NCBI GenBank assembly: GCA_027493615.1
Contig: JAOSKK010000039.1
Span: forward strand, 1-64,000
Direction of reading: 5' to 3'
Length of the DNA: 64,000 nt
DNA from: Verrucomicrobiota bacterium
GTDB lineage: Bacteria; Verrucomicrobiota; Verrucomicrobiia; Limisphaerales; J093
Of the stretch, positions 34,211 to 43,262 are shown one piece after another. Under the pieces are notes generated by a model. That model had not been told where the DNA came from, made no database searches, and worked only from the letters and a program-made list of their open reading frames with translations. Each line of letters opens with the position of its first letter. The first letter of the stretch is position 1. The translations under genes and the position numbers were made by a program.

Positions 34211-35216
34211 ATGAATGGCATGCGAGTTCTGCTCACGGGCGCGAACGGGTTCGTGGGCAGCCATCTCCTGGACCGGTTGCGGGCTGAAGGGCGGGAGTGT
34301 GCGGTGTTGTTGCGCCGTCAGGGGGATACCGGGTTCATCGCGGATCACCTGCCGCACGTGGCGGTGCGGTACGGCAGCTTTGAGGATGAGGCCAGCCTGC
34401 GGTCGGCGCTGGAAGGCGTGGGGGAGGTGATTCACTGCGCGGGGGCGACCAAGGCGTTGACGGTGGAGGGCTTGTTTCGGGCCAACCAGTTGGGCACGCA
34501 GCGGCTCGTGGAGGCGGTGAACGAAGTGCGTCCGGCGGTCCGGAGGCTGGTGTTGGTGTCGAGCCTGGCGGCGGGGCGTAGTGGTACGAGGGCGGCACCG
34601 GCGCGGGAGGAGGATCCGCCGGAACCGTTGTCGGCGTACGGTCGCAGCAAGCTGGCCGGGGAGCGTGCGGTGACGGAGGGTTGCCGGTGCGAGTATTACG
34701 GTGCTGCGGCCGGCGGCGGTGTACGGGCCGCGGGACCGGGAGTTTCTGCGGCTGTTCCGCGCCGCGGCGGCGGGGGTGGTTCCGGTCTTCGGAGGGGGAC
34801 GACAGGAGTTGAGTCTGGTGTATGCGCCGGATCTGGCGGAGGCGGTGGTGAGAGCGTTGGCGGCGCCGGCGGCCGCCGGGCAAACGCTGAATGTGGCCTC
34901 GGCTGAAGTCGTGACGGCGAAGGGATTGGTGGAGGCCATCGCGGCGACGACGGGGCGGAGTGTGCGGCGTCTGCCGGTGCCGTTGGCGGCGCTGACGGTC
35001 GGGTGCGCGATGGCCGGCGTCTGGGCGGCGCTCACGCGACGCCCGACGGTGCTGGCGCACGGCAAGCGGCGTGAGTTGATCGCGCCGGGGTGGGTGGCGG
35101 ACACGACGCGGTTGCGGAGGACGCTGGGGGTGGTCTGCGCCACACGGTTGGGCGAGGGGTTGGCGCAGACGCAGGCATGGTATGCCGGAGCAGGGGTGGT
35201 TAGGGGAAAGCGGTGA
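34211..35216 (+). CDS. NAD(P)-dependent epimerase/reductase, ceramide-reductase-like (frame interrupted)
   Basis: Extended short-chain dehydrogenase of about 335 residues. It opens MRVLLTGANGFVGSHLLDRL with the Rossmann GxxGxxG, has VIHCAGATKALT and the catalytic YxxxK in SAYGRSKLAGERAV, and continues with LRPAAVYGPRDREFLRLF. The frame changes near 34690. The C-terminal half contains LTVGCAMAGVWAALTRRP, a hydrophobic stretch. Its place directly after an SPT-like gene matches the known bacterial pair of SPT with a ceramide/3-ketosphinganine reductase of this family (CerR). That role is inferred from position, not from unique residues. Confidence 0.75.
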
Positions 35217-35247
35217 GGCGGCGTGGGTGGGTGGCAGCGAACAACCG

Positions 35248-36216
35248 ATGAAGCACTACACTTTCGTGGACTATGCCACGCAGGGGTACATCGCCCTGGT
35301 GGGCTTACTGGTACTGCTCTTTCACAATGAGCGGGTGCCTGAGTGGCCGGTGCTGATCCCGGCACATGTGGCGGGGCTTGGTTTGGTCCACCTCCTGATT
35401 TGCGCGCACGCCCGCCGGCCACGGAACCGTGTGCTGGAGTTTCTGCGACACTTCTACCCGGTGCTGCTCTACACGGCGTTCTACAATGAAACCGGCATTC
35501 TCAACGAGATGATTGTACCGGGTTATCTGGATGAGCACGTGGTGAAGTTCGAGCAGACGGTGTTTGGGTTTCAGCCCAGTCTGGCGTTCATGCACGCCCT
35601 GCCCCACGCGGCGGTGAGCGAGCTGTTCTACGCGGCGTACTTCTCGTACTACGTGATGATTGTGGGGGTGGGTCTGGCCCTGTTCATCCGGAACCGGACG
35701 CAGTTTTTGCACTACGTCTCGGTGGTTTCGTTCGTTTTCTACTGCTGCTACCTGGCGTTCATCTTTCTGCCGGTGAGCGGACCGCGCTTGTTCTTTCGCG
35801 AGGTGGACGGCTACCAATTGCCGGCCGAGTGGCTGGCGTTGGGGGCGGAGCATCCGTATCCGGACGCGGTGACGCGAGGGGTGTTTTATTGGATCATCAC
35901 GACGATCTACGCGGTCGCTGAGCCGGCCGGAGCGGCGTTGCCCAGCAGCCACGTGGTGGTGGCTCTTGCCACCGTGTCGTTCTCGTTCCGGTACCTGCCG
36001 CGGGTCCGGCATGTTCACCTGGTGGCAGCGGTTCTGCTGTGCCTCTCGACGGTGTACTGCCGGTTCCACTACGCGGTGGATGTGGTGGCCGGGATCGCGG
36101 TGGCGGCCTTACTGGTTCCCCTGGGCAACCGGCTGTATGCCCGGAGCGCCCGGGGGGGAGCGCATCCGGGGGTGGCGACGGTCGCGCCGCCGCTCAAGGC
36201 AGTTCCTCGATCGTGA
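35248..36216 (+). CDS. PAP2-superfamily membrane phosphatase/phosphotransferase (IPC-synthase-like)
   Basis: About 322 residues, intact, with six or more membrane helices. The catalytic motifs are GAALPSSHVVVAL and CRFHYAVDVVAG, which match the PSGH and SRxxxxxHxxxD motifs of PAP2. There is no classic KxxxxxxRP box, and the segment YLDEHVVKFEQTVFGFQPS resembles the N-terminus of the inositol-phosphorylceramide-synthase-like PAP2_3 group. Third gene after the SPT-like and reductase genes, 31 bases downstream. It could add a phosphorylated headgroup to a ceramide or dephosphorylate a lipid. Its 3' end overlaps the convergent DUF1080 gene by 23 bases. Confidence 0.8.
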   Translation: MKHYTFVDYATQGYIALVGLLVLLFHNERVPEWPVLIPAHVAGLGLVHLLICAHARRPRNRVLEFLRHFYPVLLYTAFYNETGILNEMIVPGYLDEHVVKFEQTVFGFQPSLAFMHALPHAAVSELFYAAYFSYYVMIVGVGLALFIRNRTQFLHYVSVVSFVFYCCYLAFIFLPVSGPRLFFREVDGYQLPAEWLALGAEHPYPDAVTRGVFYWIITTIYAVAEPAGAALPSSHVVVALATVSFSFRYLPRVRHVHLVAAVLLCLSTVYCRFHYAVDVVAGIAVAALLVPLGNRLYARSARGGAHPGVATVAPPLKAVPRS

Positions 36217-36826
36217 GCCGGCGGTACCACACCTCGCTGGGCGGCCCGCCGTGGATCTGGAGGCCGATGAGGCCTGCCTGCTCGAGGCTCTCGTCCGACT
36301 CGGTGTAGTCCACGGTGGGAACGCCATTGATGGAAAGGCGGATGCGCCGGCCTTCGCAGCGGATCACGTACTCGTTCCAGTCGCCGCGCTTGAGGATGGC
36401 ATCCACCTGGGCGCGGTCCGGTTTGGCCAACACGCGGTTGCGCCGGGACTCGTCGTAGAGGGCGCCCCACCACTCGGGGTCGCCGAGGTCGGCCTGGTAA
36501 CCGATCATCTCGTGGTGGTTGGGTACCCGGCGGGAGCGGATCTGGATCCCGGCGTTGGCGCCTTCGCCCAGGAGCTTGAATTCGAGGCGGAGGACGAAGT
36601 TCGTGTAGGCGCGGGTGGTGCAGAGGAACTCGTTGCGCGGCACGGGCGCCGCGAGTGACCCGCCTACGAAGGCGCCTTCCACGATGCGCCATGTCCGCTG
36701 CGTATCACCTTCCCAGCCGGCGAAGGTCCGGCCGTCGGCAAGCGGTACTGGTTCCGCGGTACGCGCGAGCAGCAACAGGGCGAGCGGGAGCAGCCAAGTG
36801 CGGGCAAGGAACTGGATCGGTTTCAT
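36194..36826 (-). CDS. DUF1080 (3-keto-disaccharide hydrolase-like) secreted protein
   Basis: 210 residues, intact. It has a signal peptide (WLLPLALLLLARTAEP) and then a concanavalin-like jelly roll of DUF1080: LADGRTFAGWEGD, WRIVEGAFVGGS, FVLRLEFKLLGEGANAGIQIRS (in part), YQADLGDPEWWGALYDESRR and IGLQIHGGPPSEVWYRRL. DUF1080 proteins have been linked to hydrolysis of 3-keto-glucosides and are common in Verrucomicrobia and Planctomycetes. This fits the keto-sugar-like operon at 38-41 kb. Start at 36826 is the only sensible one with a leader. Confidence 0.87.
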   Translation of the reverse strand: MKPIQFLARTWLLPLALLLLARTAEPVPLADGRTFAGWEGDTQRTWRIVEGAFVGGSLAAPVPRNEFLCTTRAYTNFVLRLEFKLLGEGANAGIQIRSRRVPNHHEMIGYQADLGDPEWWGALYDESRRNRVLAKPDRAQVDAILKRGDWNEYVIRCEGRRIRLSINGVPTVDYTESDESLEQAGLIGLQIHGGPPSEVWYRRLTIEELP

Positions 36827-36866
36827 GGCGGGGGTGGGAATGGCGATGGGCAGGGGGGACGAGAGG

Positions 36867-37356
36867 TCAGGCGGCGGACTTGAGGCGCGCGGAGGCGACT
36901 TCGCGCAAGGCAGTGAAGTTGCCCTCTTCGCAGCAGCGGACGAAGGCTTCCGTCGCGGTCTTCAGGTCTTCCCACCGTGCGCGGATGGCCTTGGCTTCGG
37001 GATGGGGAGACGACGTTATCGGCGGCGGCGGAGGCGATGACGGAGAGCAGGTCGGCGAACTCCTGCACGACCTGGTTGGTGGCGGGGATGAGGTCGGGAG
37101 GGTGCGGCCAGACGGCTTTCGGGTTGCGGATGAAGAAGCCCCCGGCGCGCTGGCAGACCCACTGGACGATGCGGTCGTCGGTCGTGCTGCGGATGAGTTG
37201 CTCAAGGCGGTCCAGGGGGTTGGTGGCGCCGCTGCCGGTCTCGGTGGTGGGTTCGGCCCACTTGTAGATCAGGGAGAGGGAGAGGCCAAGGTCGGCCGCG
37301 ATCTGCTTGGGGTTGCCGGTGTCGTAAACGGCGCGGAGCAACTCGTGGGACTGCAT
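36867..37356 (-). CDS. Small HTH (CII/YdaS-like) regulator (frame interrupted)
   Basis: About 160 residues. The N-terminus MQSHELLRAVYDTGNPKQIA with LGLSLSLIYKWAEP is a helix-turn-helix of the phage-CII/YdaS type. The remainder is helical (LDRLEQLIRSTTDDRIVQWV, ALREVASARL). A frame change near 37002 (GGGG) separates the last ~50 residues; with it fixed, the protein ends at 36867. It lies 40 bases upstream of the DUF1080 gene on the same strand. It is a DNA-binding protein of unknown target. Confidence 0.6.
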
Positions 37357-37470
37357 GGGCGCACAATGCAAATGCCGCAGGATCATGGCAAGGCCAAGGT
37401 TCGGCACGAATGCCGAGACCCCGGGCCTCGGGCACTTCCTCCGGGGTGCCTTCGATTTGGCCCGCGGGAC

Positions 37471-37524
37471 CCGGAGGTTGGTACCCCGCGACGAGCGTCG
37501 GTCGCGCGGGGCACCGACCTCCGG
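37471..37524. repeat. Hairpin repeat (CCGGAGG...CCTCCGG)
   Basis: Arms 37471-37490 and 37505-37524 are reverse complements with two mismatches (CCGGAGGTTGGTACCCCGCG against CGCGGGGCACCGACCTCCGG) around a 14-base loop. It lies between the divergent HTH and PspC genes. No T-run follows. It may be another dispersed unit or an operator. Confidence 0.6.
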
Positions 37525-37621
37525 CTACTGTCTGGAACGTCACCGGCTCTGAACGCGGGGCGTCCCCGAGGGGTCAACTTTGCGGTCGCCGCCGACGGGG
37601 TCGCCTGCGAGACTGGAGTTC

Positions 37622-37810
37622 ATGCAATTGCGGCGTTCCCGTAAGGACTGCCTGATCGCCGGGGTATGTGGCGGGTTGGCCGAATATCTCGGCTGGTCGC
37701 CGTTTCGTGTGCGGGTGATGTACGTGCTGGTGTCGGTGCTCAGCGTGGCGTTTCCCGGCATCATCGTTTACTTGGTGCTGTGGTTCTTGATGCCGCAGGG
37801 GGAGGATTGA
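37622..37810 (+). CDS. PspC-domain inner membrane protein
   Basis: 62 residues, intact. The whole protein is a PspC domain: basic start MQLRRSRKDCLIAGVCGGLA, then EYLGWSPFRVRVMYVLVSVL and a second hydrophobic part IIVYLVLWFLMP. PspC-type proteins are linked with envelope stress. A GGAG ribosome site lies ~5 bases before the start; earlier in-frame starts add only a non-conserved tail. No other psp genes are near. Confidence 0.88.
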   Translation: MQLRRSRKDCLIAGVCGGLAEYLGWSPFRVRVMYVLVSVLSVAFPGIIVYLVLWFLMPQGED

Positions 37811-37992
37811 GGGAGGAGCTCGCGCAAAGAGCCAACGCCGCGAGCCACGGGCGGCGCGTCCCGCAGGAGGCGCGGTCAGGCACGGTTGGGGGGCGGGCGA
37901 GGGCGCCCACCCCGGCGAGCGCTTGAGGCGGGCGCTGGTTCCCAACGAGGGGAGGAGCGCGGTGCTCGGGAGGAAAGGCGATCGTTCTGAGC
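37811..37992. other. Intergenic region, possible dispersed GC repeat
   Basis: No gene is supported. The stretch 37883-37935 has GGGCGGGCGAGGGCGCCCACC and AGGCGGGCGC, similar to part of 23380-23460. Otherwise nothing is seen. Confidence 0.35.
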
Positions 37993-38918
37993 TCAGCTTG
38001 CGGCCAGGGCGCGGTTCATGCGGGCGATCGACTCGTCAATTTCGGACCGGCTCTTGAAACCGATGACGACGGCGTCGGCCAACCCGGCCTTCATCACGTA
38101 CTGCATGGCCTGCTCACGGTCCTCGGCCCGGGTGAAGTCGCCGTCGCCGACGAGCTTCATGCCGAGGATGCCCCGGCCTTTGGCGCGGGCTGCGCGCACC
38201 TGTTCGACGACCGGGGGGAGGTGGGTGGGATCGCTCTGGGCGTTCCAGGTTTCGGCCGGCGTATCGATGTGGGCGCCCTGAGGGTTGAGGCGCACGAGAT
38301 GGACCTGGGTCCAGTCGGAGGCGACGGCGTTGCGCAGGGCGGGGAGGCTGTGGCAGGAGACGCCCTGGGCGCGGATCCACTGCTTCTGCCTGGCTTCCTC
38401 GAAGCCGTCCATGAGGCGACGAAAGGGATCGGTCCAGCCATCCTTGACCATGCAGTGGATGAGGAGGCTGTCGACGTAGTCGGTGTCGAACACGCGGCGG
38501 TGGCGGTCAATGGCTTCGAGAACCTTCTCGGGCTGGCCGGAGACCTTGGACTGGAGGAAGAGCTTCTCGCGCGGCAGCCCCTTGATCGCGTCGCCGATCC
38601 ACTCGAAGGTCGCGTAGCTCTGGGCGCAGTCGATGAACGTGATGCCCTGATCGAACGCGTAATGGATGAGGTTGGTGAACGTGTCCTTGCCCAGGGCCTT
38701 CTGGACGTTGCCGCTGTGGCTGCCGGTGCCGAAACCGAGACGGCTGGTCTTGATGCCCGTTTGTCCCAGGCGAACCTGGTCGGCGTGGGTGCGACGGGGG
38801 GAGTTGCGGCCAATGCCGTGGTGGACGGCAGCCAGGCGGCGCCGGCCAAGAGGGCGCTGTGGCCGAGGAATTCGCGGCGGCTAAGGCCAAGGCTGGAGGT
38901 GCTTCGGGGAGTACTCAT
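37993..38918 (-). CDS. Tat-exported aldo/keto reductase (frame interrupted)
   Basis: About 308 residues. It starts MSTPRSTSSLGLSRREFLGH, a twin-arginine leader with a hydrophobic stretch (SALLAGAAWLP), then an AKR barrel. The middle, read in a third frame between ~38770 and ~38500, gives LGFGTGSHSG, ITFIDCAQSYATFEWIGDAI and KLFLQSKVSGQPEK. The last part gives VDSLLIHCMVKDGWTDP, GILGMKLVGDGDF and VVIGFKSRSEIDE. Frame changes are thus near 38768 and 38500. It is the last gene of a leftward set with the propeller and a sugar isomerase. A periplasmic sugar oxidoreductase is likely. Confidence 0.8.
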
Positions 38919-38999
38919 GGATCGAGGGGGTTGAGGGGGACGGGGTGGCGTGGCAACGGGTGAGCGGGTGATTGGTTCGGGGCGATGATCGCGGGCAGG

Positions 39000-40285
39000 T
39001 CAGGGTGTGCTCGACGGGGGTGCTGGCGATTTCCGGACGTCGTAGCACCAGAGGCGGTCGAGGTCGCGGATGTAAAGCCGGCCGTGGGCAACAACGGGAT
39101 AGGCCCAGGCCTTCTCCATGGCGTTGCTGCGGGACGGCAGGTCGGGGGTGAAGCGACCAACTTCGCGGTACGCCTCGGGGGTGGGTTCCACGAGGCCGAC
39201 TTCGCCGCTTTCGGCGTGGAGATAGAGCCGGCCGTCGGCGCAGCAGATCGAGGCGGCACCCAGGGCGCGTTCTTCCCACTGGATGTCGCCGGTATCGAAC
39301 CGGACACAGAGCATGGCCTGTCCGGTGGTGCCGTAAAGGAAGTCGCCGACGCGGACGGCGCCGCCGATGGCGGTGGGGAGTTTGGGGGAGAAGTAGAGGG
39401 GTTGCGCCGTGACGGTCTGGTCCTGGCGGGTGAGTTGGACGAGGCCACCGCCGGTGCCGGCCCCGGCGCTGAAGACGCGGTTGGCGTGGGCGACGGGCGA
39501 GGGGATGTTCGCGCCGTACTTGCTGACGGTCTTGTCGTAGCGCCAGAGGAACCGGCCGGTCTTGGCATCGACGCCCACGAGCCCTTTCTGGAGCATTTGG
39601 ACGTATTGCGGAAGACCGTCCACGTCGAGCCGGATGGCGGAGGCGTAGGCGGCTTCGTCGGCCTCGGGTAACGCGGTTTTCCAGAGGACGTTGCCGGAGC
39701 GTTTGTCGAGGGCGACGAGGGTGGCCTGGGGTCCACCGGGCGTGCAGAGAAGCGTATTGCCGTCGATGAGGGAGACTCGGCGTAAGCCCAGGTGCCGGGG
39801 GTGCCGCCGAAGTCGCGGCGAAGCTGTTTACGCCAGCGCAAGTTGCCCGTAAGGGTCTCAAGGCAGACGAGGTCACCATCGGATCCCAGGGCGTAGAGGA
39901 GGGTGCCGTCGACGGTGGGGGTGGAGCGGGCGGCGGGGAAGGTGGGTTTCTGGTCGGGGTTGCCCACCTTGCCGATGGTCCGGGTCCAGACCGGTTGGCC
40001 GTCCTCGGCAGAGAGGGCCTGGACGAACTCGTTGTCGAGGCCGTGGTTGCTGATGAGGTAGAGGCGCTGGCCGACGACGGCGGGCGTGGAATAACCCGAG
40101 CCCAGGTGCTGCGCTTGCCAGCGGAGTTGAGGTCCCTCCTTTGGCCACGAGGCGAGGAGGTCGGTCTCGCGGGCATGGCCGTCACGCTGCGGGCCGCGCC
40201 ACTGGGGATAATCGTCGGCCGGCGCGGTGGCGAGGACGAGCATGGCCAGGAACAGGCCGGGATGGCGGAAGGGCAGGGGTTTCAT
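39000..40285 (-). CDS. PQQ-type beta-propeller secreted protein (frame interrupted)
   Basis: About 428 residues with a signal peptide (MKPLPFRHPGLFLAMLVLATAPA). It opens DDYPQWRGPQRDGHARETD, as many verrucomicrobial PQQ propellers do, and shows blades such as LVCLETLTGNLRWRKQL, LVGVDAKTGRFLWRYD and AMLCVRFDTGDIQWE. One frame change near 39780 separates the first three blades from the rest. It is related to the propeller at 13501-14867. The gene sits 47 bases after the sugar isomerase and 81 bases before the AKR gene. Confidence 0.8.
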
Positions 40286-40332
40286 CCGGGGCGGGGTTGG
40301 GCGAGGGGTTGACGCTGTCAGCGGGGAAAGGG

Positions 40333-41208
40333 TCAGCGCTTGGACCGCTTGGCTTTGCCGAGGTCTTTCACGATGCCTTTCATCCAGGCAACGCTCTTGC
40401 TCGTGTTTTCGTCGGTGCCACTGCACTCGATGGAGACGACGCCGTCCCAGTTGGCGCGGTGGAGGAACTCGAGGCATTGCCGGATGTTGTCGGCGTTGAC
40501 GCCGCCGCCGACGTAGACCTCCGAGCTGCCGATGCCGGTTTCCTCGCCCCGGACGGCGGCGGCGAGGGCGGGGCTGACGTCTTTGATATGGCAATGGGTG
40601 ACGTACTTGCGAAGGGCTTTGAGGTAATCGAGGGGGTTGTGGCCGGCGATGAAGGTGTTGCCCGTGTCGAAGTTGCAGCGGAGGTATTCGGAGTCGAAGT
40701 GGCGGAACAGGCGCTGCATGAAGTCGATGTCATTGGTGTAGGGCCCGTGGGGTTCGACGTTGATGATCACCTTGTAGTCCTCGGCCCAGGGAAGGCATTG
40801 GGCGTAGTTATCGCAGGTGACCCGGAAGACTTCGTCGCGGTTCATGCCGGGGGTTTCGAAGGCGCCGTCCACGGTGTCGACCATGGGGCAGCCGAGTTCG
40901 GCGGCGAAGCGGATGCTCTGCTGAACGTACTGGACGCCGAAGGCCGACCCGTTGGGTCCCATCATGGGGTAGGAACCATCGATCTGGGAGACGGTGAGCT
41001 TGAGCTTGTCGAGGAAACGACGGAGCGCGCGGGGGTTGGACTGAAGAGAGACACCGGGGTCGTAGCCGAGGGCGGCGATGAAGTTCTGGCCGTGAATGGC
41101 ACAGAACTCGATGTGTTTGAGGCCGGTGGCGGCGATCTTTTGGCAGGCCGCTTCGAAGCCAACACTGAGGGGGCGCCAGTTATCCGTGTGCAGTCCGAGG
41201 TGAATCAT
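40333..41208 (-). CDS. Sugar phosphate isomerase/epimerase (xylose-isomerase-like TIM barrel)
   Basis: 291 residues, intact. It follows the AP-endonuclease-2/xylose-isomerase-like fold: MIHLGLHTDNWRPLSVG, LTVSQIDGSYPMMGPNG, YKVIINVEPHGPYTN, CNFDTGNTFIAGHNPLDYL, THCHIKDVSPA and VSIECSGTDEN supply the Glu, Asp and His metal ligands. Proteins of this type epimerise sugars or act on 3-keto-glycosides. First gene of a leftward operon with a propeller and a Tat aldo/keto reductase. Its 5' region is interrupted after only ~15 bases by the poly-G tract, so the natural promoter is not visible. Confidence 0.87.
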   Translation of the reverse strand: MIHLGLHTDNWRPLSVGFEAACQKIAATGLKHIEFCAIHGQNFIAALGYDPGVSLQSNPRALRRFLDKLKLTVSQIDGSYPMMGPNGSAFGVQYVQQSIRFAAELGCPMVDTVDGAFETPGMNRDEVFRVTCDNYAQCLPWAEDYKVIINVEPHGPYTNDIDFMQRLFRHFDSEYLRCNFDTGNTFIAGHNPLDYLKALRKYVTHCHIKDVSPALAAAVRGEETGIGSSEVYVGGGVNADNIRQCLEFLHRANWDGVVSIECSGTDENTSKSVAWMKGIVKDLGKAKRSKR

Positions 41209-41223
41209 ACGTTCCGTTTAGGC

Positions 41224-41334
<111 letters not shown>

Positions 41335-41482
41335 AGGGCGAAGGGGGAAGGGGGAGAAATCAAAACCCAGAGGGAGCGGGGGGGGCCGTTTGATCTGCCG
41401 GGCCGGGGCGCAGGCGACGGAGGGGGGGGGGGGGCGGCAGCCCCCGCGCGGGGGCCGGGGGTAGGATGGGGGGCCATGGGAG

Positions 41483-41576
41483 GCCGGTGGGAAGACTGGT
41501 TCCGGAGGCGGACAACTGCGCAGTTTGGCGAGCACCGGCCGGGTGGTCGGTGTATCCCGTTGGAGAGGTTTGTCCT
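41483..41576 (+). ncRNA. Candidate IS110 bridge RNA (copy 1)
   Basis: The 140 bases before the recombinase contain blocks also present before copy 2 in the same order: CCGGTGG-AGACTGGTTCCGG, GGAC--CTGCGCA-TTTGG-GAG and CCCGTTGG--AG-TTTGT. The bases between blocks differ. Short pairings occur (41482-41489 with 41533-41540; 41515-41526 palindrome). IS110 elements of the non-IS1111 type carry their bridge RNA in this 5' noncoding end, so this is the expected place. Ends are approximate. Confidence 0.5.
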
Positions 41577-41622
41577 TTCAAGGACGCCTTCGGGCGGGGA
41601 GGCGGCCGCGACTTGGACCACG

Positions 41623-42958
41623 ATGAATACCACCTTGCCCGTGTTGGATTCGCAGGCTGCCTTCGTGGACGTGGGCAGCGAACACATGCATGTGTCCATT
41701 GCCGGAGGACGGCCGGAAGTCTTCGGGGCCGTGACCGGCGAGTTGCACCGGCTGCGCGACTGGTTGCAGGCGCAGGGGGTGCGCTCGGTAGCGATGGAAG
41801 CTACCGGCGTGTACTGGCTGCCGCTCTACGGGGTTTTGAGGCGGCCGGCCTGCGGGTGCTCATGGTCAACGGCAGCACACGCGCAACCTGCCCGGGCGCA
41901 AGACCGACATGCAGGATTGCCAGTGGGGTGCGACGTTGCATGCCCACGGGTTGTTGCGGGGCGGCTTTGTGCCGCCGGCGCACATCCGCCGGCTGCAGGA
42001 CTACCTGCGGTTGCGGCAGGACCATCTGACGCTGGCCGCCAGCCATGTGCAGCACATGCAGAAGGCGCTGGAACGGATGAACGTCAAGCTCCACGACGTG
42101 ATCAGCAACCTGGTGGGCGTCAGCGGGCGGGCAGTGATCGAAGCCATCCTGGCGGGCGAGCGCCAACCGCTGCGTTTGCTGGCGTTGTGCGATGCGCAAA
42201 TCCAGAAGCGCAAGGCCGAGCGGGTGCAGGAAGCCCTGCGCGGGACCTGGGCCGAGGAGCACCTCTTCGCCCTGCGCCAAGCCTGGGAGAGCTGGAAGCA
42301 CTACCAGGGTCAGATCGCGGCTTGCGACGCGCAGATCCACCAGGTGCTGCAGGCACTGCAAGCGACCCTCCCCGGTGCGAAGGACCCGACTCCGGTTCTC
42401 CGGGACCGGTCGCTCGCAAGCGACCGGGGTCTCCCACGCGCCGGTCATCCCGGGCCTGGACGAGTTGATCCGGCGTTTGTGTGGAGGGCGGGATCTCACC
42501 GTCCTGCCGGCCTGCACCTCCTACAGCGTACTGCAGTTGATCGGGGAGATCGGCCTGGATCTCAAAGCCTGGGCCACGGCCAAGCACTTTACCTCCTGGC
42601 TGGGGCTGGCTCCGGGCAGCCACCAGAGTGGCAAACGCCACCGGGGGACCGGACGCAAACGCAACCGGGCGGGGCGCCTGTTGTGTGTCATGGCCCGCAG
42701 CCTGGCCCGGAGCAAGAACATGGCCTTGGGCGGCTTCTACCGCCGCATGGCCGCCCGCCGTGGTGGGTTGGTGGCGATCATCGCCACGGCACGCAAGCTG
42801 GCGGTGTTCATCTGGCAGACGATGGTTAAGGGCCTGGACTTCGTTGAGGCGGGGCTCGCCCGCTACGAGGCCCGCGTGCTCGAGACCAAGCAGCGCACGC
42901 TGCACCGCCTGGCCAACAGCTCGGCCTTACGGTGCTGCCCGCCCCCAAGGCCCAGTAA
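41623..42958 (+). CDS. IS110-family recombinase (DEDD), copy 1 (frame interrupted)
   Basis: About 445 residues. The N-terminal RuvC-like DEDD domain has Asp in AFVDVGSEHMHVSI and Glu in VAMEATGVYWLP; the helical middle covers FVPPAHIRRLQDYLRLRQDH. The C-terminal Tnp/transposase_20 domain has VIPGLDELIRRLCGG, WLGLAPGSHQSGKRH and NRAGRLLCVMARSLARSK with the catalytic Ser. Frame changes are near 41830, 41900, 42385 and 42920; the last, fixed, ends the protein with LTVLPAPKAQ at 42958. Related to copy 2 over the full length but clearly diverged. Confidence 0.83.
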
Positions 42959-43007
42959 GCGAAGGGGATCAGTCATGACCTCCGACGCTGCCGCGCGCGC
43001 CCAACCC

Positions 43008-43069
43008 TGCCAGGTTCATGGAGAGTTCCTTGTTCCTTTCGGACCTGCTCACCGGCCATGAACCTGGCA
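43008..43069. repeat. Palindromic dispersed element between the IS110 copies
   Basis: TGCCAGGTTCATGG (43008-43021) and CCATGAACCTGGCA (43056-43069) are perfect reverse complements around a 34-base loop holding TTCCTTTCGGACCTG. Part-copies occur at 1-50, ~6288, ~21300 and, as a half element, right after the copy-2 recombinase at ~44607. This is the most complete copy in the window. Confidence 0.75.
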
Positions 43070-43131
43070 GCATCGCCAGCGTGCTGCGACACCAAGAGCA
43101 GTGTGACCGTTCGTATCCTTTGGTGCCTTGT

Positions 43132-43237
43132 GCCCGGTGGAGAGACTGGTTCCGGTGGTGGACTTCTGCGCATTTTGGTGAGGCCCTTGTGGGTTTTCCC
43201 GTTGGGAAGATTTGTTTCTCCCAGAACTCCACCGGGC
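43132..43237 (+). ncRNA. Candidate IS110 bridge RNA (copy 2)
   Basis: Shares ordered blocks with the region before copy 1. In addition GCCCGGTGGAG (43132-43142) and CTCCACCGGGC (43227-43237) are perfect reverse complements, which would close an RNA of about 106 bases just upstream of the recombinase start. That geometry and position suit a bridge RNA with internal target and donor loops. Loop assignments cannot be made by eye. Confidence 0.5.
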
Positions 43238-43262
43238 TTGCGGTGTCGTGGCCAGACAACCT

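Larger units (their letters stand above)
41480..42960 (+). mobile_element. IS110-family insertion element, copy 1
   Basis: Comprises a conserved 5' noncoding region and the recombinase gene at 41623-42958. There are no terminal inverted repeats, as expected for IS110. The exact ends cannot be read; the left end lies somewhere after the poly-G tract and the right end within ~50 bases of the stop. A diverged second copy follows directly. Confidence 0.75.
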
